Part shown: positions 15,947-24,826 of the stretch, piece by piece
Numbering within the stretch: the stretch's first letter is position 1
Layout: each line of letters starts with the position of its first letter
Assembly (NCBI GenBank): GCA_052436255.1
Contig: JBQVNP010000002.1
Coordinates: 1-64,000, forward strand
Direction of reading: 5' to 3'
DNA from: Pelomonas sp052436255
GTDB taxonomy: Bacteria; Pseudomonadota; Gammaproteobacteria; Burkholderiales; Burkholderiaceae_C
DNA: 64,000 nt
Position numbers and translations under genes: made by a program
The notes under the pieces: model-generated
Databases searched by the model: none
Seen by the model: the letters and a program-made list of their open reading frames with translations, nothing else
Told to the model about the DNA's origin: nothing

Positions 15947-16690
15947 TCAACCCATGTACATGCCGCCGTTGATGTGCAGCTCGGACCCGGTGATGTAAGC
16001 ACCGCCCGGTGACGCCAGGAAGACGACCGCCGCGGCGATCTCCTCGGGCGCGCCGAGGCGGCCCAGCGGGATCTGCGACAGCAGCGCGGCCTTCTGGGCT
16101 TCGGGCAGCACCTCGGTCATGTCGGTGGCAATGAAGCCCGGCGCGATGCAGTTGACCGTGATGTTGCGGCTGCCCAGCTCACGCGCCAGCGAACGGGTCA
16201 GGCCTGCGACACCGGCCTTGGCCGCCGCGTAGTTGGCCTGGCCGGCATTGCCGGAGGCGCCGACGACCGAGGTGATGTTGATGATGCGGCCGGCGCGCTG
16301 CTTCATCATCGGCTTGGTGGCCGCGCGGGCGAGGCGGAAGACGGCTTTCAGATTGGTGTCGACGACGGCATCCCAGTCGTCGTCCTTCATCCGCATGGAC
16401 AGGCCGTCGCGGGTGATGCCGGCGTTGTTGACCAGGACATGCAGGCCGCCTTCCCTGGCCACGATCTCGTCCACCGCGGCCTGGCTGGCCGCCGCGTCGG
16501 TCACGTTGAGCACGATGCCGCGGCCGCCCCGGGAGCCAAGGGCTTCGGTGATGCCAGCAGCGCCGGCTTCGGACGTGGCCGTGCCCACCACACGCCAGCC
16601 TTCGTTGGCCAAAGCCAGCGCAATCGCACGGCCGATGCCGCGGCTGGCGCCGGTGACGAGGGCGACGCCCTTGCTCATGGCTTCATTCAT
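15947..16690 (-). CDS. fabG: 3-oxoacyl-[acyl-carrier-protein] reductase
   Basis: FabG is the NADPH-dependent reductase of beta-ketoacyl-ACP in fatty-acid elongation. The 247-residue short-chain dehydrogenase has the Rossmann motif TGASRGIG, NNAG in the middle, the catalytic Ser in NITSVVG and YAAAK with the catalytic Tyr/Lys. I chose ATG 16690, which overlaps the fabD stop (TGATG) behind a G-rich stretch. An ATG at 16678 (MSKGVALVTG) is a good alternative. Confidence 0.95.
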   Translation of the reverse strand: MNEAMSKGVALVTGASRGIGRAIALALANEGWRVVGTATSEAGAAGITEALGSRGGRGIVLNVTDAAASQAAVDEIVAREGGLHVLVNNAGITRDGLSMRMKDDDWDAVVDTNLKAVFRLARAATKPMMKQRAGRIINITSVVGASGNAGQANYAAAKAGVAGLTRSLARELGSRNITVNCIAPGFIATDMTEVLPEAQKAALLSQIPLGRLGAPEEIAAAVVFLASPGGAYITGSELHINGGMYMG

Positions 16691-17637
16691 CAACCGCCCC
16701 CGAGGAGATTGCGGGCCTCGGCGAGCGAGGCGGGATCGAAGACGCAGGCCGCCTGCAGTTCGGCGTCGATGCGCTTGGTCATGCCGGTCAGCACCTTGCC
16801 GGGGCCGGCCTCGATGATGTGGCCCACGCCCTGCGCCTTGAGCGCTTGCACGACCTCGACCCAGCGCACCGGGCCGAAGGCTTGGCGGTACAGGGCGTCG
16901 CGCAACGCATCGTCGCTGTCGGTGATGGCGACGTCGATGTTGTTGATGACCGGAAAGACCGCGGGCTGGAACTGCACCGAGGCCAGCCTCTGCTTGAGCC
17001 GCTCCGCCGCCGGCTTCATCAGGCTGGAATGGAAAGGCGCGGACACGGGCAGGGGCAGCGAGCGCTTGGCACCGGCCGCCTTCAGGATCTCGGCGGCCCT
17101 GTCGGCGGCAACCTTGCTGCCGGCGATCACCGTCTGTTTGGGGTCGTTGAAGTTGACCGCTTCAACGGCCTCGCCTGTCTCTTCCGCCGCCTGGGCACAA
17201 CCCGCGCGCACCGCGTCGCCGTCGAGGCCCAGGATGGCGTACATGGCACCTGCGCCGACCGGCACGGCTTCCTGCATCGCCTGAGCGCGAAAGCGCACCA
17301 GCGGCAGCGCATCGGCCAGGCTCAAGGCGCCCGCAGCCACCAGGGCGGTGTACTCACCCAGCGAATGGCCGGCCGCGGCGGCGGGCACCGCGCCGGTCTC
17401 GGCGACAAAGGCGCGCCAGCAGGCGATGCCGGCCGTCAGCATGACCGGCTGGGTGTTGGTGGTCAGGTCGAGCTGCTCCTTGGGACCGGCATGGATCAGC
17501 GCGGCAATGTCCTCACCCAGGGCGGCAGACGCCTCATCGAGGGTGCGGCGGACTTCCAGATGGTCGCCCCAGGCGTCGAGCATGCCGACGGCCTGCGAGC
17601 CCTGGCCGGGAAAGACAACGGCGAAAGGTGCAGTCAT
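16690..17637 (-). CDS. fabD: Malonyl-CoA:ACP transacylase
   Basis: FabD loads malonyl groups from CoA onto ACP. The 315-residue protein has the N-terminal VFPGQGSQ motif, the nucleophile Ser92 in GHSLGEY and a catalytic His in SAPFHSSLM. It lies between fabH and fabG. Its stop overlaps the fabG start by one base. A 57-base gap separates it from fabH. Confidence 0.97.
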   Translation of the reverse strand: MTAPFAVVFPGQGSQAVGMLDAWGDHLEVRRTLDEASAALGEDIAALIHAGPKEQLDLTTNTQPVMLTAGIACWRAFVAETGAVPAAAAGHSLGEYTALVAAGALSLADALPLVRFRAQAMQEAVPVGAGAMYAILGLDGDAVRAGCAQAAEETGEAVEAVNFNDPKQTVIAGSKVAADRAAEILKAAGAKRSLPLPVSAPFHSSLMKPAAERLKQRLASVQFQPAVFPVINNIDVAITDSDDALRDALYRQAFGPVRWVEVVQALKAQGVGHIIEAGPGKVLTGMTKRIDAELQAACVFDPASLAEARNLLGGG

Positions 17638-17694
17638 GAGATCAGTTCCAAATCAACAGCGGTCGGCGCTGCCGGTGCGGCAGCACGTGGACGG

Positions 17695-18693
17695 CTAGTA
17701 TTTCAGCAGGGCCGCGCCCCAGGTGAAGCCGCCGCCGACGCCTTCGAGCATGATGGTTTCGCCGCGCTGGATGCGGCCGCTGCGCACGGCGACGTCCAGC
17801 GCCAGCGGCACGGAGGCAGCAGAGGTGTTGCCATGCTCGTCGACAGTGGCGATGAGCTTGTTCAAGTCCAGCTTCAGCTTCTTGGCCGTGCCCTGCATGA
17901 TGCGGATATTGGCCTGGTGGGGGATCAACCAATCCAGATCGGCCTCCGTCAGGCCAGCCTTGTCGAGCACCGAGCGGGCGACCTTCTCCAGCACGCCGAC
18001 GGCGAGCTTGAAGACCGCCTGGCCGTCCATCTTCAGGAAGGGGCTGCCCTGCACCTGGCCGCCAGCGACCGTGCCGGGCGTGCACAGCACGTCGACATGG
18101 CGGGAATCGGCGTGCAGCTCGGTCGCGAGGATGCCGGGTTCGGCGCTGGCGCCGAGCACGACGGCACCGGCGCCGTCACCGAACAGCACGCAGGTCGTGC
18201 GGTCCTTGAAGTCGAGGATGCGCGAGAACACCTCGGCGCCGACGACGAGTGCCTTGTGGGCCGCGCCGCTCTTGATCATCGAATCGGCCACGCTGAGGGC
18301 GTAGACGAAGCCCGAGCAGACGGCCTGTACGTCGAAGGCCGCGCAGCCATGGACGCCGAGCTTCTTCTGCAGCAGGCAGGCCGTGGAGGGAAAGACCATG
18401 TCGGGTGTGGACGTGGCGACGATGATGAGATCGATCTCTTCGGCAATGATGCCGGCGGCTTCGAGCGCGGCCTGGGCGGCCGGGAGGGCGAGGTCACTGG
18501 CGGCCTGCTCGGGCGCCGCGAAGTGGCGGGCACGGATGCCGGTGCGCTCGACGATCCAGTCGTCGGAGGTCTCGATGCCGTCAGCCGCAAGACGCGCGGC
18601 CAGGTCCTGGTTGGTCACGCGGTCGGCAGGCAGATAGCTGCCGGTACCGAGGATGCGGGAATAGCGAGGGGTGTGGATTCCAGTAGGGCTCAT
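17695..18693 (-). CDS. fabH: 3-oxoacyl-[acyl-carrier-protein] synthase III
   Basis: FabH starts fatty-acid synthesis by condensing acetyl-CoA with malonyl-ACP. The 332-residue protein has Cys126 in QAVCSGFVYAL, the His of IPHQANIRI and the Asn of EHGNTSAAS, the full Cys-His-Asn triad of the KAS III family. GGGFTWGAAL is near the C-terminus. Its ATG overlaps the plsX stop by 4 bp. Confidence 0.97.
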   Translation of the reverse strand: MSPTGIHTPRYSRILGTGSYLPADRVTNQDLAARLAADGIETSDDWIVERTGIRARHFAAPEQAASDLALPAAQAALEAAGIIAEEIDLIIVATSTPDMVFPSTACLLQKKLGVHGCAAFDVQAVCSGFVYALSVADSMIKSGAAHKALVVGAEVFSRILDFKDRTTCVLFGDGAGAVVLGASAEPGILATELHADSRHVDVLCTPGTVAGGQVQGSPFLKMDGQAVFKLAVGVLEKVARSVLDKAGLTEADLDWLIPHQANIRIMQGTAKKLKLDLNKLIATVDEHGNTSAASVPLALDVAVRSGRIQRGETIMLEGVGGGFTWGAALLKY

Positions 18694-19784
18694 GCGGCCT
18701 GCGCGACGGTGTTCGCCGCGTTGTCTCCAGCATCGCCCGCCTTGGCTTGCAGCGTGGCGACGATGCGGTCGTGGACCCGGTCAAGCAGCCGGTTGCGGGC
18801 GGCATCATAAGCGCGGGCCAGCGCCATCTCGAAGGCGAAGGCATCGGCCGAACCGTGGCTCTTGAACACCAGCCCGCGCAGCCCCAGCAGCGCCGCCCCA
18901 TTGAAGCGGCGATGGTCGACCCGATGCTTGAAGGCCTTCAGCACGGGCATCGCGACCACGGCGGCCGCCTTGGTCAAAAGATTGCGGCTGAACTCCTCCT
19001 TGATGAAGGCACCGATCATCGTGGCCAGGCCTTCGGAGGTCTTCAACATGACATTGCCGACGAAGCCGTCGCAGACGACGATGTCCGTGGTGCCCTTGTA
19101 GATGTCATTGCCCTCGACGTTGCCGAAGAAGTTCAGCTGCCCGGCCGCACCTGCGGCGCGCAGCAGCTCGGCCGCCTGCTTGATGGTCTCGCTGCCCTTG
19201 ATGGCCTCTTCGCCGATGTTGAGCAGGCCGACGCTGGGCTCTTCATTGCCCTCGACCGCAGACACCAGCGCGCTGCCCATGACGGCGAACTGCAGCAGGT
19301 GTTCCGCCGTGCAGTCGACATTCGCACCCAGGTCCAGCACGGTCGTGAAGCGCCCGCGCTGGTTGGGCATGACGGTGGCAATGGCCGGGCGGTCGATGCC
19401 GTCCAGCGTCTTCAGCAGGTAGCGGGCCACGGCCATCAGCGCGCCGGTATAGCCGGCGGACACGCAGGCATGGGCGAGCGCCGGACGCCCGTCGCGGTCG
19501 GCCTTGAGCTGCTGGATGGCCACACGCATTGACGAGTCGCGTTTGCGGCGCAACGCAACCTCGACCGAATCCTCCATCGTGACGACTTCGCTGGCCGCCA
19601 CGATGCGGCAGCGCGGCCAGGCCGCAGCAGCCTTGAGCTCGTCGGGTTTGCCGACAAGGAGAAGCTCAGCGTCGGGGTGCTTGTCGAGAAAAGCGCGGCA
19701 GGCCGGCAGCGTCACCGACGGGCCGTGGTCGCCGCCCATGCAGTCGACGGCCAACCGGATCGGTTCGGACAGGGGCGAGGTCAT
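18690..19784 (-). CDS. plsX: Phosphate acyltransferase PlsX
   Basis: PlsX makes acyl-phosphate from acyl-ACP for PlsY in phospholipid synthesis. Started at ATG 19784 it has 364 residues, beginning IRLAVDCMGGDHGPSVTLPA, the family's N-terminal signature. VVCDGFVGNVMLKTSEG is the conserved central motif. It follows rpmF after 111 bases that contain a large hairpin, and it overlaps fabH by 4 bp. This is the usual rpmF-plsX-fab order. Confidence 0.96.
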   Translation of the reverse strand: MTSPLSEPIRLAVDCMGGDHGPSVTLPACRAFLDKHPDAELLLVGKPDELKAAAAWPRCRIVAASEVVTMEDSVEVALRRKRDSSMRVAIQQLKADRDGRPALAHACVSAGYTGALMAVARYLLKTLDGIDRPAIATVMPNQRGRFTTVLDLGANVDCTAEHLLQFAVMGSALVSAVEGNEEPSVGLLNIGEEAIKGSETIKQAAELLRAAGAAGQLNFFGNVEGNDIYKGTTDIVVCDGFVGNVMLKTSEGLATMIGAFIKEEFSRNLLTKAAAVVAMPVLKAFKHRVDHRRFNGAALLGLRGLVFKSHGSADAFAFEMALARAYDAARNRLLDRVHDRIVATLQAKAGDAGDNAANTVAQAA

Positions 19785-19814
19785 ATCAGTGGTTTTTGTG
19801 AGCCACAAAGACCA

Positions 19815-19846
19815 AACCCGGCGCTGCGCGGTACGCAGGCCGGGTT
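19815..19846 (-). terminator. Hairpin between rpmF and plsX (possible attenuator)
   Basis: AACCCGGC (19815-19822) plus CTGCG (19824-19828) pair with CGCAG (19834-19838) plus GCCGGGTT (19839-19846). The stem has 13 bp with one bulged base and a 5-base loop. On the minus strand it is followed by a moderately T-rich stretch (TGGTCTTTGT) rather than a clean T-run. Partial termination after rpmF would give more L32 message than plsX-fab message. It may instead protect the rpmF 3' end. Confidence 0.45.
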
Positions 19847-19895
19847 GGCAGATTCATCAGTCGGGCGGCGCCGCGGCGAGCGGCACCCGGCACCA

Positions 19896-20081
19896 TCAGG
19901 CCGCGTCGGCCTTGCTCTTCAGCACCTTGCGCCCACGGTAGAAACCGGTCGGGCTGATGTGGTGACGCAGGTGCACTTCGCCCGTGGTCGGCTCGATGCC
20001 GGTACCCGGCGTGACCAGCGCATTGTGCGAACGGTGCATACCGCGCTTTGAAGGCGACTTCTTGTTTTGCTGAACAGCCAT
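19896..20081 (-). CDS. rpmF: 50S ribosomal protein L32
   Basis: This is a 61-residue basic ribosomal protein with the family start MAVQQNKKSPSKRGMHRSH. The zinc-ribbon cysteines found in some L32 proteins are absent. A GGAG ribosome-binding site lies a few bases before the ATG. It is the first gene downstream of the promoter at 20199-20227 and leads into plsX-fabHDG-acpP-fabF, the conserved arrangement linking ribosome and lipid synthesis. Confidence 0.97.
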   Translation of the reverse strand: MAVQQNKKSPSKRGMHRSHNALVTPGTGIEPTTGEVHLRHHISPTGFYRGRKVLKSKADAA

Positions 20082-20198
20082 GAAATTCTCCAGACTCTGC
20101 GGGATTTGGGGGCGGACTATTGCGGCATGGGGCCTTTTGAGGCACCACCCCGGGGAGCGAGATCAAAGCTCGAACTCCAGGCCGCAGAAAAGCCCGCG

Positions 20199-20227
20199 AG
20201 TGTAGCACTGGATGACCGGATCGCCAA
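20199..20227 (-). promoter_or_regulatory. Sigma70-type promoter for rpmF-plsX-fab operon
   Basis: Reading the minus strand, TTGGCG (complement of 20222-20227) and TACACT (complement of 20199-20204) are separated by exactly 17 bases. They lie about 120 bases upstream of the rpmF ATG. Both hexamers are near consensus, and this is the best promoter match I found in the window. A start site near 20192 would leave a leader of about 110 bases. Confidence 0.65.
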
Positions 20228-20272
20228 GCCGGACTTGATCTCGAACCCGCAACAGCTGGCGTGGACATGGCG

Positions 20273-20824
20273 TCAGCCGTCTCGACGCTTCAGCGCGGCC
20301 AGCTTGGCAAAGGGATTGGGGCGCTCTTCCACTTCGGGCTCCGGCTCGTCCTCCACATGGGACAGCGGCTCGGGACAGACGTCGTGACGCGGCACCAGCG
20401 GGAGCGCGAGCAGCAGTTCATCCTCGATCAATTCACGCGCATCCAGATGGCGCGGCAGGGCAAGCACATCGTCATCGCTGTCGACGTCCAGCGCGGCGGC
20501 CTCGGCCTCCGTGTCGACGAAACGAATCCAACGGTCGACCTCGATGTCTTCACGCACGGGCTTCAGACACCGCTGACAGGTCAGCGCAACCTGGGCCGCC
20601 GCCGTCAGGTGAAGCCAGGTATGGGCGCTGCCGGCCTTGGGCTGACGCATTTCGCCATGAAGACTCCACCGCAACGCCGGCCAGCCGCTGGCGGGGGCCT
20701 CTGGAGCGGCCGAGTCGGCCAGGCGCTCAAGCTGCATCGCCGGCCATTCGCCCGCCAGGCTGGCGTCGTCATGGGCCAGCGCGGCGACATCCAGCTTCTC
20801 GGGAACAAAGGCGCGCGATTTCAT
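20273..20824 (-). CDS. yceD: DUF177 protein (YceD-like, 23S rRNA accumulation protein)
   Basis: The 183-residue protein, started at ATG 20824, has the DUF177 core: an acidic beta-rich protein with CQRCLKPVREDIEVD, the conserved CxxC (Cys-Gln-Arg-Cys). The C-terminal acidic PEPEVEERPNPFAKLAALK also matches the family. YceD/DUF177 genes almost always sit directly upstream of rpmF, as here. The family is linked to 23S rRNA accumulation, but the mechanism is unclear. It is divergent from maf, with 32 bases between the two starts. Confidence 0.88.
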   Translation of the reverse strand: MKSRAFVPEKLDVAALAHDDASLAGEWPAMQLERLADSAAPEAPASGWPALRWSLHGEMRQPKAGSAHTWLHLTAAAQVALTCQRCLKPVREDIEVDRWIRFVDTEAEAAALDVDSDDDVLALPRHLDARELIEDELLLALPLVPRHDVCPEPLSHVEDEPEPEVEERPNPFAKLAALKRRDG

Positions 20825-20856
20825 GTCCAGGAGTTTAGGCGGGCGAGAATGCAGCG

Positions 20857-21432
20857 ATGCCCCAGTTGATCCTCGCCTCGACCTCACGCTACCGACAGGA
20901 ATTGCTAACCCGGCTGCGCCTGCCTTTCGAGGCCGTGGCACCCGGGGTCGACGAGACCGCCCTGGCCGGCGAGGTGCCGGCCGCACTGGCCGAGCGGCTG
21001 GCGCTGGCCAAGGCGCGCACCGTCGCGGCGATGCGCCCGGGCGCCATCGTCATCGGCTCGGACCAGGTGGCCGACCTGGGCGGCGAGGCGATCGGCAAGC
21101 CTGGCAACCACGACGCCGCTGCCGCACAGCTGCGGCGCATGAGTGGCCAAGAGGTCGTCTTCCAGACCGCCGTAGCCGTCGTGGCGCCCGGCCTGGCCGC
21201 CATCGAGCGCGCCGAGGTGCGCGTACGGTTTCGGGGGTTGAGCGATGCGGCCATCGAGCACTATCTGCGCGCCGACCAACCCTATGACTGCGCCGGCAGC
21301 GCCAAGGTCGAAAGCCTGGGCATCGCCCTGCTGCAGGCGGTGGAGTCCGACGATCCGACGGCCTTGATCGGCCTGCCGCTGATCCGCACCTGCGCGCTGC
21401 TGCGCCGGGCCGGCCTGGAGCCGCTGGCATGA
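20857..21432 (+). CDS. maf: Maf/YceF family nucleotide pyrophosphatase
   Basis: Maf proteins hydrolyse non-canonical or modified nucleoside triphosphates. The YceF subgroup prefers 7-methyl-GTP. The 191-residue protein starts with LILASTSRYRQELL, the Maf signature. IVIGSDQVADLGG carries the catalytic acidic residue, and YDCAGSAKVES is the YceF-type substrate loop. It is divergent from the DUF177 gene, as in the conserved yceF-yceD-rpmF neighbourhood, and overlaps the next gene by 4 bp. Confidence 0.92.
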   Translation: MPQLILASTSRYRQELLTRLRLPFEAVAPGVDETALAGEVPAALAERLALAKARTVAAMRPGAIVIGSDQVADLGGEAIGKPGNHDAAAAQLRRMSGQEVVFQTAVAVVAPGLAAIERAEVRVRFRGLSDAAIEHYLRADQPYDCAGSAKVESLGIALLQAVESDDPTALIGLPLIRTCALLRRAGLEPLA

Positions 21433-22190
21433 AGCACGGGCGTCTGATCCTGATGCCCAACACGCTGGACTTCGGCGTGGATGACTCCCTGGACCTGCGC
21501 GAAGTGCTGCCCCAGCGCGTCATCGAGCAGGCCGCGCGGCTGACGCACTGGGCCGCAGAGAGCGCGAAAACAACACGGGCATTGCTCAAGCGGGTGGATG
21601 CCATCGCACCCTTGGCCCAGCCGCTGCAGTCGATGCAGATCGCGGAACTGCCGCGTCCGCCCAAAGGCGGGAAGCAGGGAGCGGACGACACAGCGGCCTG
21701 GCAATCGCTGCTGGCCCCTGCGCTCGCCGGGCATGACCTGGGACTGATCTCGGAGGCCGGCCTGCCGGCGGTGGCCGACCCCGGCGCGCGCCTGGTCGCG
21801 CTGGCGCACGAAGCCGGCATCGAGGTGGTGGCGCTATCCGGGCCCAGCTCGCTGCTGCTGGCCCTGGCCGCCAGCGGGCTCAACGGACAGAGCTTCGCCT
21901 TTGTCGGCTATCTGCCGGTTGACGCAACGCCGCGCGCCGCCCGCATCCGCGAACTGGAGGCGCTGTCGGCCAGGGCCCAGCAAACGCAGCTGCTGATCGA
22001 GACACCCTACCGCAACGAGGCCCTGCGCCAGGCGCTGCTGGTCGCCTTGAAACCCAGCACGCGCTTGTCGATCAGCGTCGGCTTGACGCTGCCCAACGGA
22101 TGGACCCAAACCGCCACGGTGGCGGACTGGCGGTCCAATCGCACCACCCTGCCCGACCGCATTCCGGCGGTGTTCGCGATCCTGGCTTAA
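21429..22190 (+). CDS. Tetrapyrrole-methylase-fold SAM-dependent methyltransferase (RsmI relative)
   Basis: The 253-residue protein belongs to the SAM-binding tetrapyrrole methylase superfamily. LISEAGLPAVADPGARLVALA and VVALSGPSSLLLALAASG match the RsmI core, where RsmI 2'-O-methylates C1402 of 16S rRNA. The N-terminus differs from true RsmI: LILMPNTLDFG replaces the usual TPIGNL signature. A helical insertion separates the two halves. It is therefore probably a paralogue with an unknown target. It is coupled to maf (4-bp overlap) and its stop overlaps the convergent helicase stop. Confidence 0.75.
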   Translation: MKHGRLILMPNTLDFGVDDSLDLREVLPQRVIEQAARLTHWAAESAKTTRALLKRVDAIAPLAQPLQSMQIAELPRPPKGGKQGADDTAAWQSLLAPALAGHDLGLISEAGLPAVADPGARLVALAHEAGIEVVALSGPSSLLLALAASGLNGQSFAFVGYLPVDATPRAARIRELEALSARAQQTQLLIETPYRNEALRQALLVALKPSTRLSISVGLTLPNGWTQTATVADWRSNRTTLPDRIPAVFAILA

Positions 22191-23668
22191 GAATCAGCCG
22201 GCGCCGACGGGTTTGGCTTGCCGCCAAACAGCGCGGCGACTTGCTTCTTGGGCTTGATGTAGCTGGACAGGCCCTTGCCGCCGCCCGCTGACGGTGAGCC
22301 GGCCTTGGTCTTTTCCCAGGTGGGCGGCTCCTCGCGCGAACTCGCCTCGTAGGGCTTGTCGAAGAAAGGGTCCTTGGCCGGCGCCGGCGGACGGAAGGCG
22401 GGTCGGGCAGGCCGGTGGGGCTCTGTACGCTCCATCACTTCTTCATTGCGGGGGCGCTCGAAGCGAGGCGGGCGACTGTCCTGCAGCTCGAAGGGGTCGA
22501 GATCGATCTTGCGCTTGATCAGCTTCTCGATGTCCGCGACAAGGCGCGCATCCGACTTGGCGACCAGTGTGACTGCCAGTCCCGAGGCGCCCGCACGGCC
22601 GGTACGGCCGATGCGGTGGACATAGTCCTCGGCGTTGAAGGGCACATCGAAATTGAAGACCGCGGGCAGGTCGGCGATGTCCAGACCCCGTGCCGCCACG
22701 TCGGTGGCCACCAGTAGATCCACATCGCCGCGCTTGAAGGCATCGAGCGACTTCAAACGCTCGTCCTGAGACTTGTCGCCGTGCAGGGCCGCCGTGCGCA
22801 GGCCGTCGCGCTCGAAGGTGCGGGCCAGGCGCGCCGCGCCCAGCTTTGAATTCACGAAGATGATGGCCTGCGTGATCGCGCGCTCTTTGAGGATCTGCTT
22901 GACCACCGCTCGCTTGTCGTCATCGGTAGCGGCGATGAAGCGCTGCTCGACGTTCGCCGCGGTCTGGTTGGGGCGGGCCGTCTCGACAAGGATCGGGTCC
23001 TGCAGATAGCTCTGTGCGAGTCGCTTGATCTCGGGCGAGAAGGTCGCGGAGAAGAGCAGGGTCTGGCGCGCCTTGGGCAGGTAGCTGAGGATGCGCTGCA
23101 GGTCAGGCAGGAAGCCGATATCCAGCATGCGGTCGGCCTCGTCGAGGACGACGTACTCGACCTGGTTGAGCACGCAGTTCTTGGCCTCGATGTGGTCCAG
23201 CAGCCGGCCGGGTGTTGCGATCAGCACCTCGACGCCGGCTTTCAGCGCGGCGGTCTGCGGCTTCATGTCGATACCGCCGAAAACGACCACGGACCGCAGA
23301 TGCGTGTGCTTGGCGTACTTCTTGACGTTCTCGGCGACCTGATCGGCCAGTTCCCGCGTCGGCGCCAGCACAAGCGCGCGCACCGGATGGCGCGCGGGCG
23401 AAACGCTCGGGTTCTCGTGCTTGAGCATGCGCTGAAGCAACGGAATGGAGAACGCCGCCGTCTTGCCAGTGCCGGTCTGGGCGGCGCCCATCACATCGCG
23501 GCCTTCCAGGACGATCGGAATCGCCTTGGCCTGGATGGGCGTCATCGTCAGGTAGCCGGAATCAGCAACCGCGCGGAGCAGCTTGGGGTCCAGCGGCAGG
23601 GTGTCGAAACGGGCCGGCGCGGGCGCCTCGTCGGTTACCGCAACTGCGGACTCTGGGGTTTCTTGCAT
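22187..23668 (-). CDS. DEAD-box ATP-dependent RNA helicase (RhlE-like)
   Basis: This 493-residue RNA helicase shows all core motifs in order: Q motif region (LTMTPIQAKAIP), AQTGTGKT, PTRELA, TPGRLL, DEAD, SAT and HRIGRTGRAG. The C-terminal tail (about residues 380-493) is Pro/Arg/Lys-rich, as in RhlE-type helicases that act in ribosome assembly and RNA turnover. It stands alone between the convergent methyltransferase gene and the start of the polysaccharide locus. Confidence 0.93.
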   Translation of the reverse strand: MQETPESAVAVTDEAPAPARFDTLPLDPKLLRAVADSGYLTMTPIQAKAIPIVLEGRDVMGAAQTGTGKTAAFSIPLLQRMLKHENPSVSPARHPVRALVLAPTRELADQVAENVKKYAKHTHLRSVVVFGGIDMKPQTAALKAGVEVLIATPGRLLDHIEAKNCVLNQVEYVVLDEADRMLDIGFLPDLQRILSYLPKARQTLLFSATFSPEIKRLAQSYLQDPILVETARPNQTAANVEQRFIAATDDDKRAVVKQILKERAITQAIIFVNSKLGAARLARTFERDGLRTAALHGDKSQDERLKSLDAFKRGDVDLLVATDVAARGLDIADLPAVFNFDVPFNAEDYVHRIGRTGRAGASGLAVTLVAKSDARLVADIEKLIKRKIDLDPFELQDSRPPRFERPRNEEVMERTEPHRPARPAFRPPAPAKDPFFDKPYEASSREEPPTWEKTKAGSPSAGGGKGLSSYIKPKKQVAALFGGKPNPSAPADS

Positions 23669-23695
23669 CCGGCGATTATCCCGGATAGGAGAAAA

Positions 23696-24826
23696 CTACT
23701 CCGGCCGCGTCACAGGAGGCTGCGGTTCAGCGCGCGAATTCAGGACCAACCAGCGCGGCGTGCGAAAGCGAACGATGCGCCAGTACAGCAGCACATAGCT
23801 GACGACGAAGAGCCCCAGGATGATCTGCAGCATGACTGTGTCGTCCCACCAGATGGTGGCCGGCACGACAGACAGGCTGCACAACACCCATAGGTAGGGC
23901 GCCGTGAGCGCATTGCGACGGGTCAACACGGCCGCGTCCTTGCTGCCGAGCGCCCAGCGCATCAGGCGGCGATAGATCAGGCTGTGCAGATGGATGCCGT
24001 CGGGCATGCCCACGGGGCGGCCACGCACGAACTTGCGGCGGTACATGGAGAACACCGTCTCCCAGACCGGATAGGCACACAGCAGCAGCGGGAACATCGG
24101 CGACACGTCCGGGTTGCGCACGAGCAGCAGGATGGCGAGTTCCGAAAGCATGAAACCGAGGAAATAGGCGCCGCCATCGCCGAGGAAAATCAGGCCGAAC
24201 GGATAGTTCCACATGAAAAACCCGAGCACAGCGCCGATGACCGCAATCGCCATGGCCGCCACGAGCAGGTCGCCTGCCTGAAGAGCCACATAGGCCAGGC
24301 CGGCCAGCATGATGGCCGAGCACATGGAGGCCAGGCCATTCATGCCATCGATGATGTTGATTGAGTTGGACACACCGCTGACGACCAGCAGCGCCAACAC
24401 ATAGCCGCCGACCGCGGTTGCAGCGATCTGGTCGAGGCCTGGGATCGATGTTGTCTTGATCTGCGCGCCGAGCAGCCAGGCCCCTAGTGCTGCGGCCAAC
24501 AGCGTGGCCAGCATGCGGCGCAGCGGGCTGACGCGTTTGGTCAGATCCTCGATGACGCCGGATATGAAGGCCGGCGTACTGCAGAGCAGCAGCAAAGCCG
24601 CTGCATTCCTCATGCTCGGATAGCGCCAGGCGAGCAGCGCGGTACCTACGGCGAACCCGCTAAAGATTGCAAAGCCGCCGATGCGCGGCACCGGCCGGGA
24701 GTGGAACTTCTGCGGGCCGGAGAGGTCGTGATCGGCGGACAGCGCACCGTGCAGGTGCGAAGAGCGAATGATGAGCAGCGTTGCGGCGGCCGCAATGGCG
24801 AAGCTCAGGGCAAGAATCGGAAGCAT
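23696..24826 (-). CDS. WecA/MraY-type undecaprenyl-phosphate sugar-1-phosphate transferase
   Basis: This 376-residue polytopic inner-membrane enzyme (about ten helices) is predicted to start repeat-unit synthesis by moving a HexNAc-1-phosphate from its UDP form to undecaprenyl phosphate. Family motifs include GPQKFHSRPVPRIGG near the N-terminus, NSINIIDGMNGLA with the catalytic acidic residue, FLGDGGAYFLGF and a His motif in DGIHLHSLIYRR. I chose ATG 24826 by family length, since no clear ribosome-binding site is visible. It is divergent from the export/chain-length operon, the usual position for an initiating transferase. Confidence 0.85.
   Translation of the reverse strand: MLPILALSFAIAAAATLLIIRSSHLHGALSADHDLSGPQKFHSRPVPRIGGFAIFSGFAVGTALLAWRYPSMRNAAALLLLCSTPAFISGVIEDLTKRVSPLRRMLATLLAAALGAWLLGAQIKTTSIPGLDQIAATAVGGYVLALLVVSGVSNSINIIDGMNGLASMCSAIMLAGLAYVALQAGDLLVAAMAIAVIGAVLGFFMWNYPFGLIFLGDGGAYFLGFMLSELAILLLVRNPDVSPMFPLLLCAYPVWETVFSMYRRKFVRGRPVGMPDGIHLHSLIYRRLMRWALGSKDAAVLTRRNALTAPYLWVLCSLSVVPATIWWDDTVMLQIILGLFVVSYVLLYWRIVRFRTPRWLVLNSRAEPQPPVTRPE

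Noticed and set aside
16819..18810. 663-codon open frame on the plus strand
   Set aside because: It lies opposite fabD, fabH and plsX, which are unambiguous. Its product is low-complexity with no known motif.
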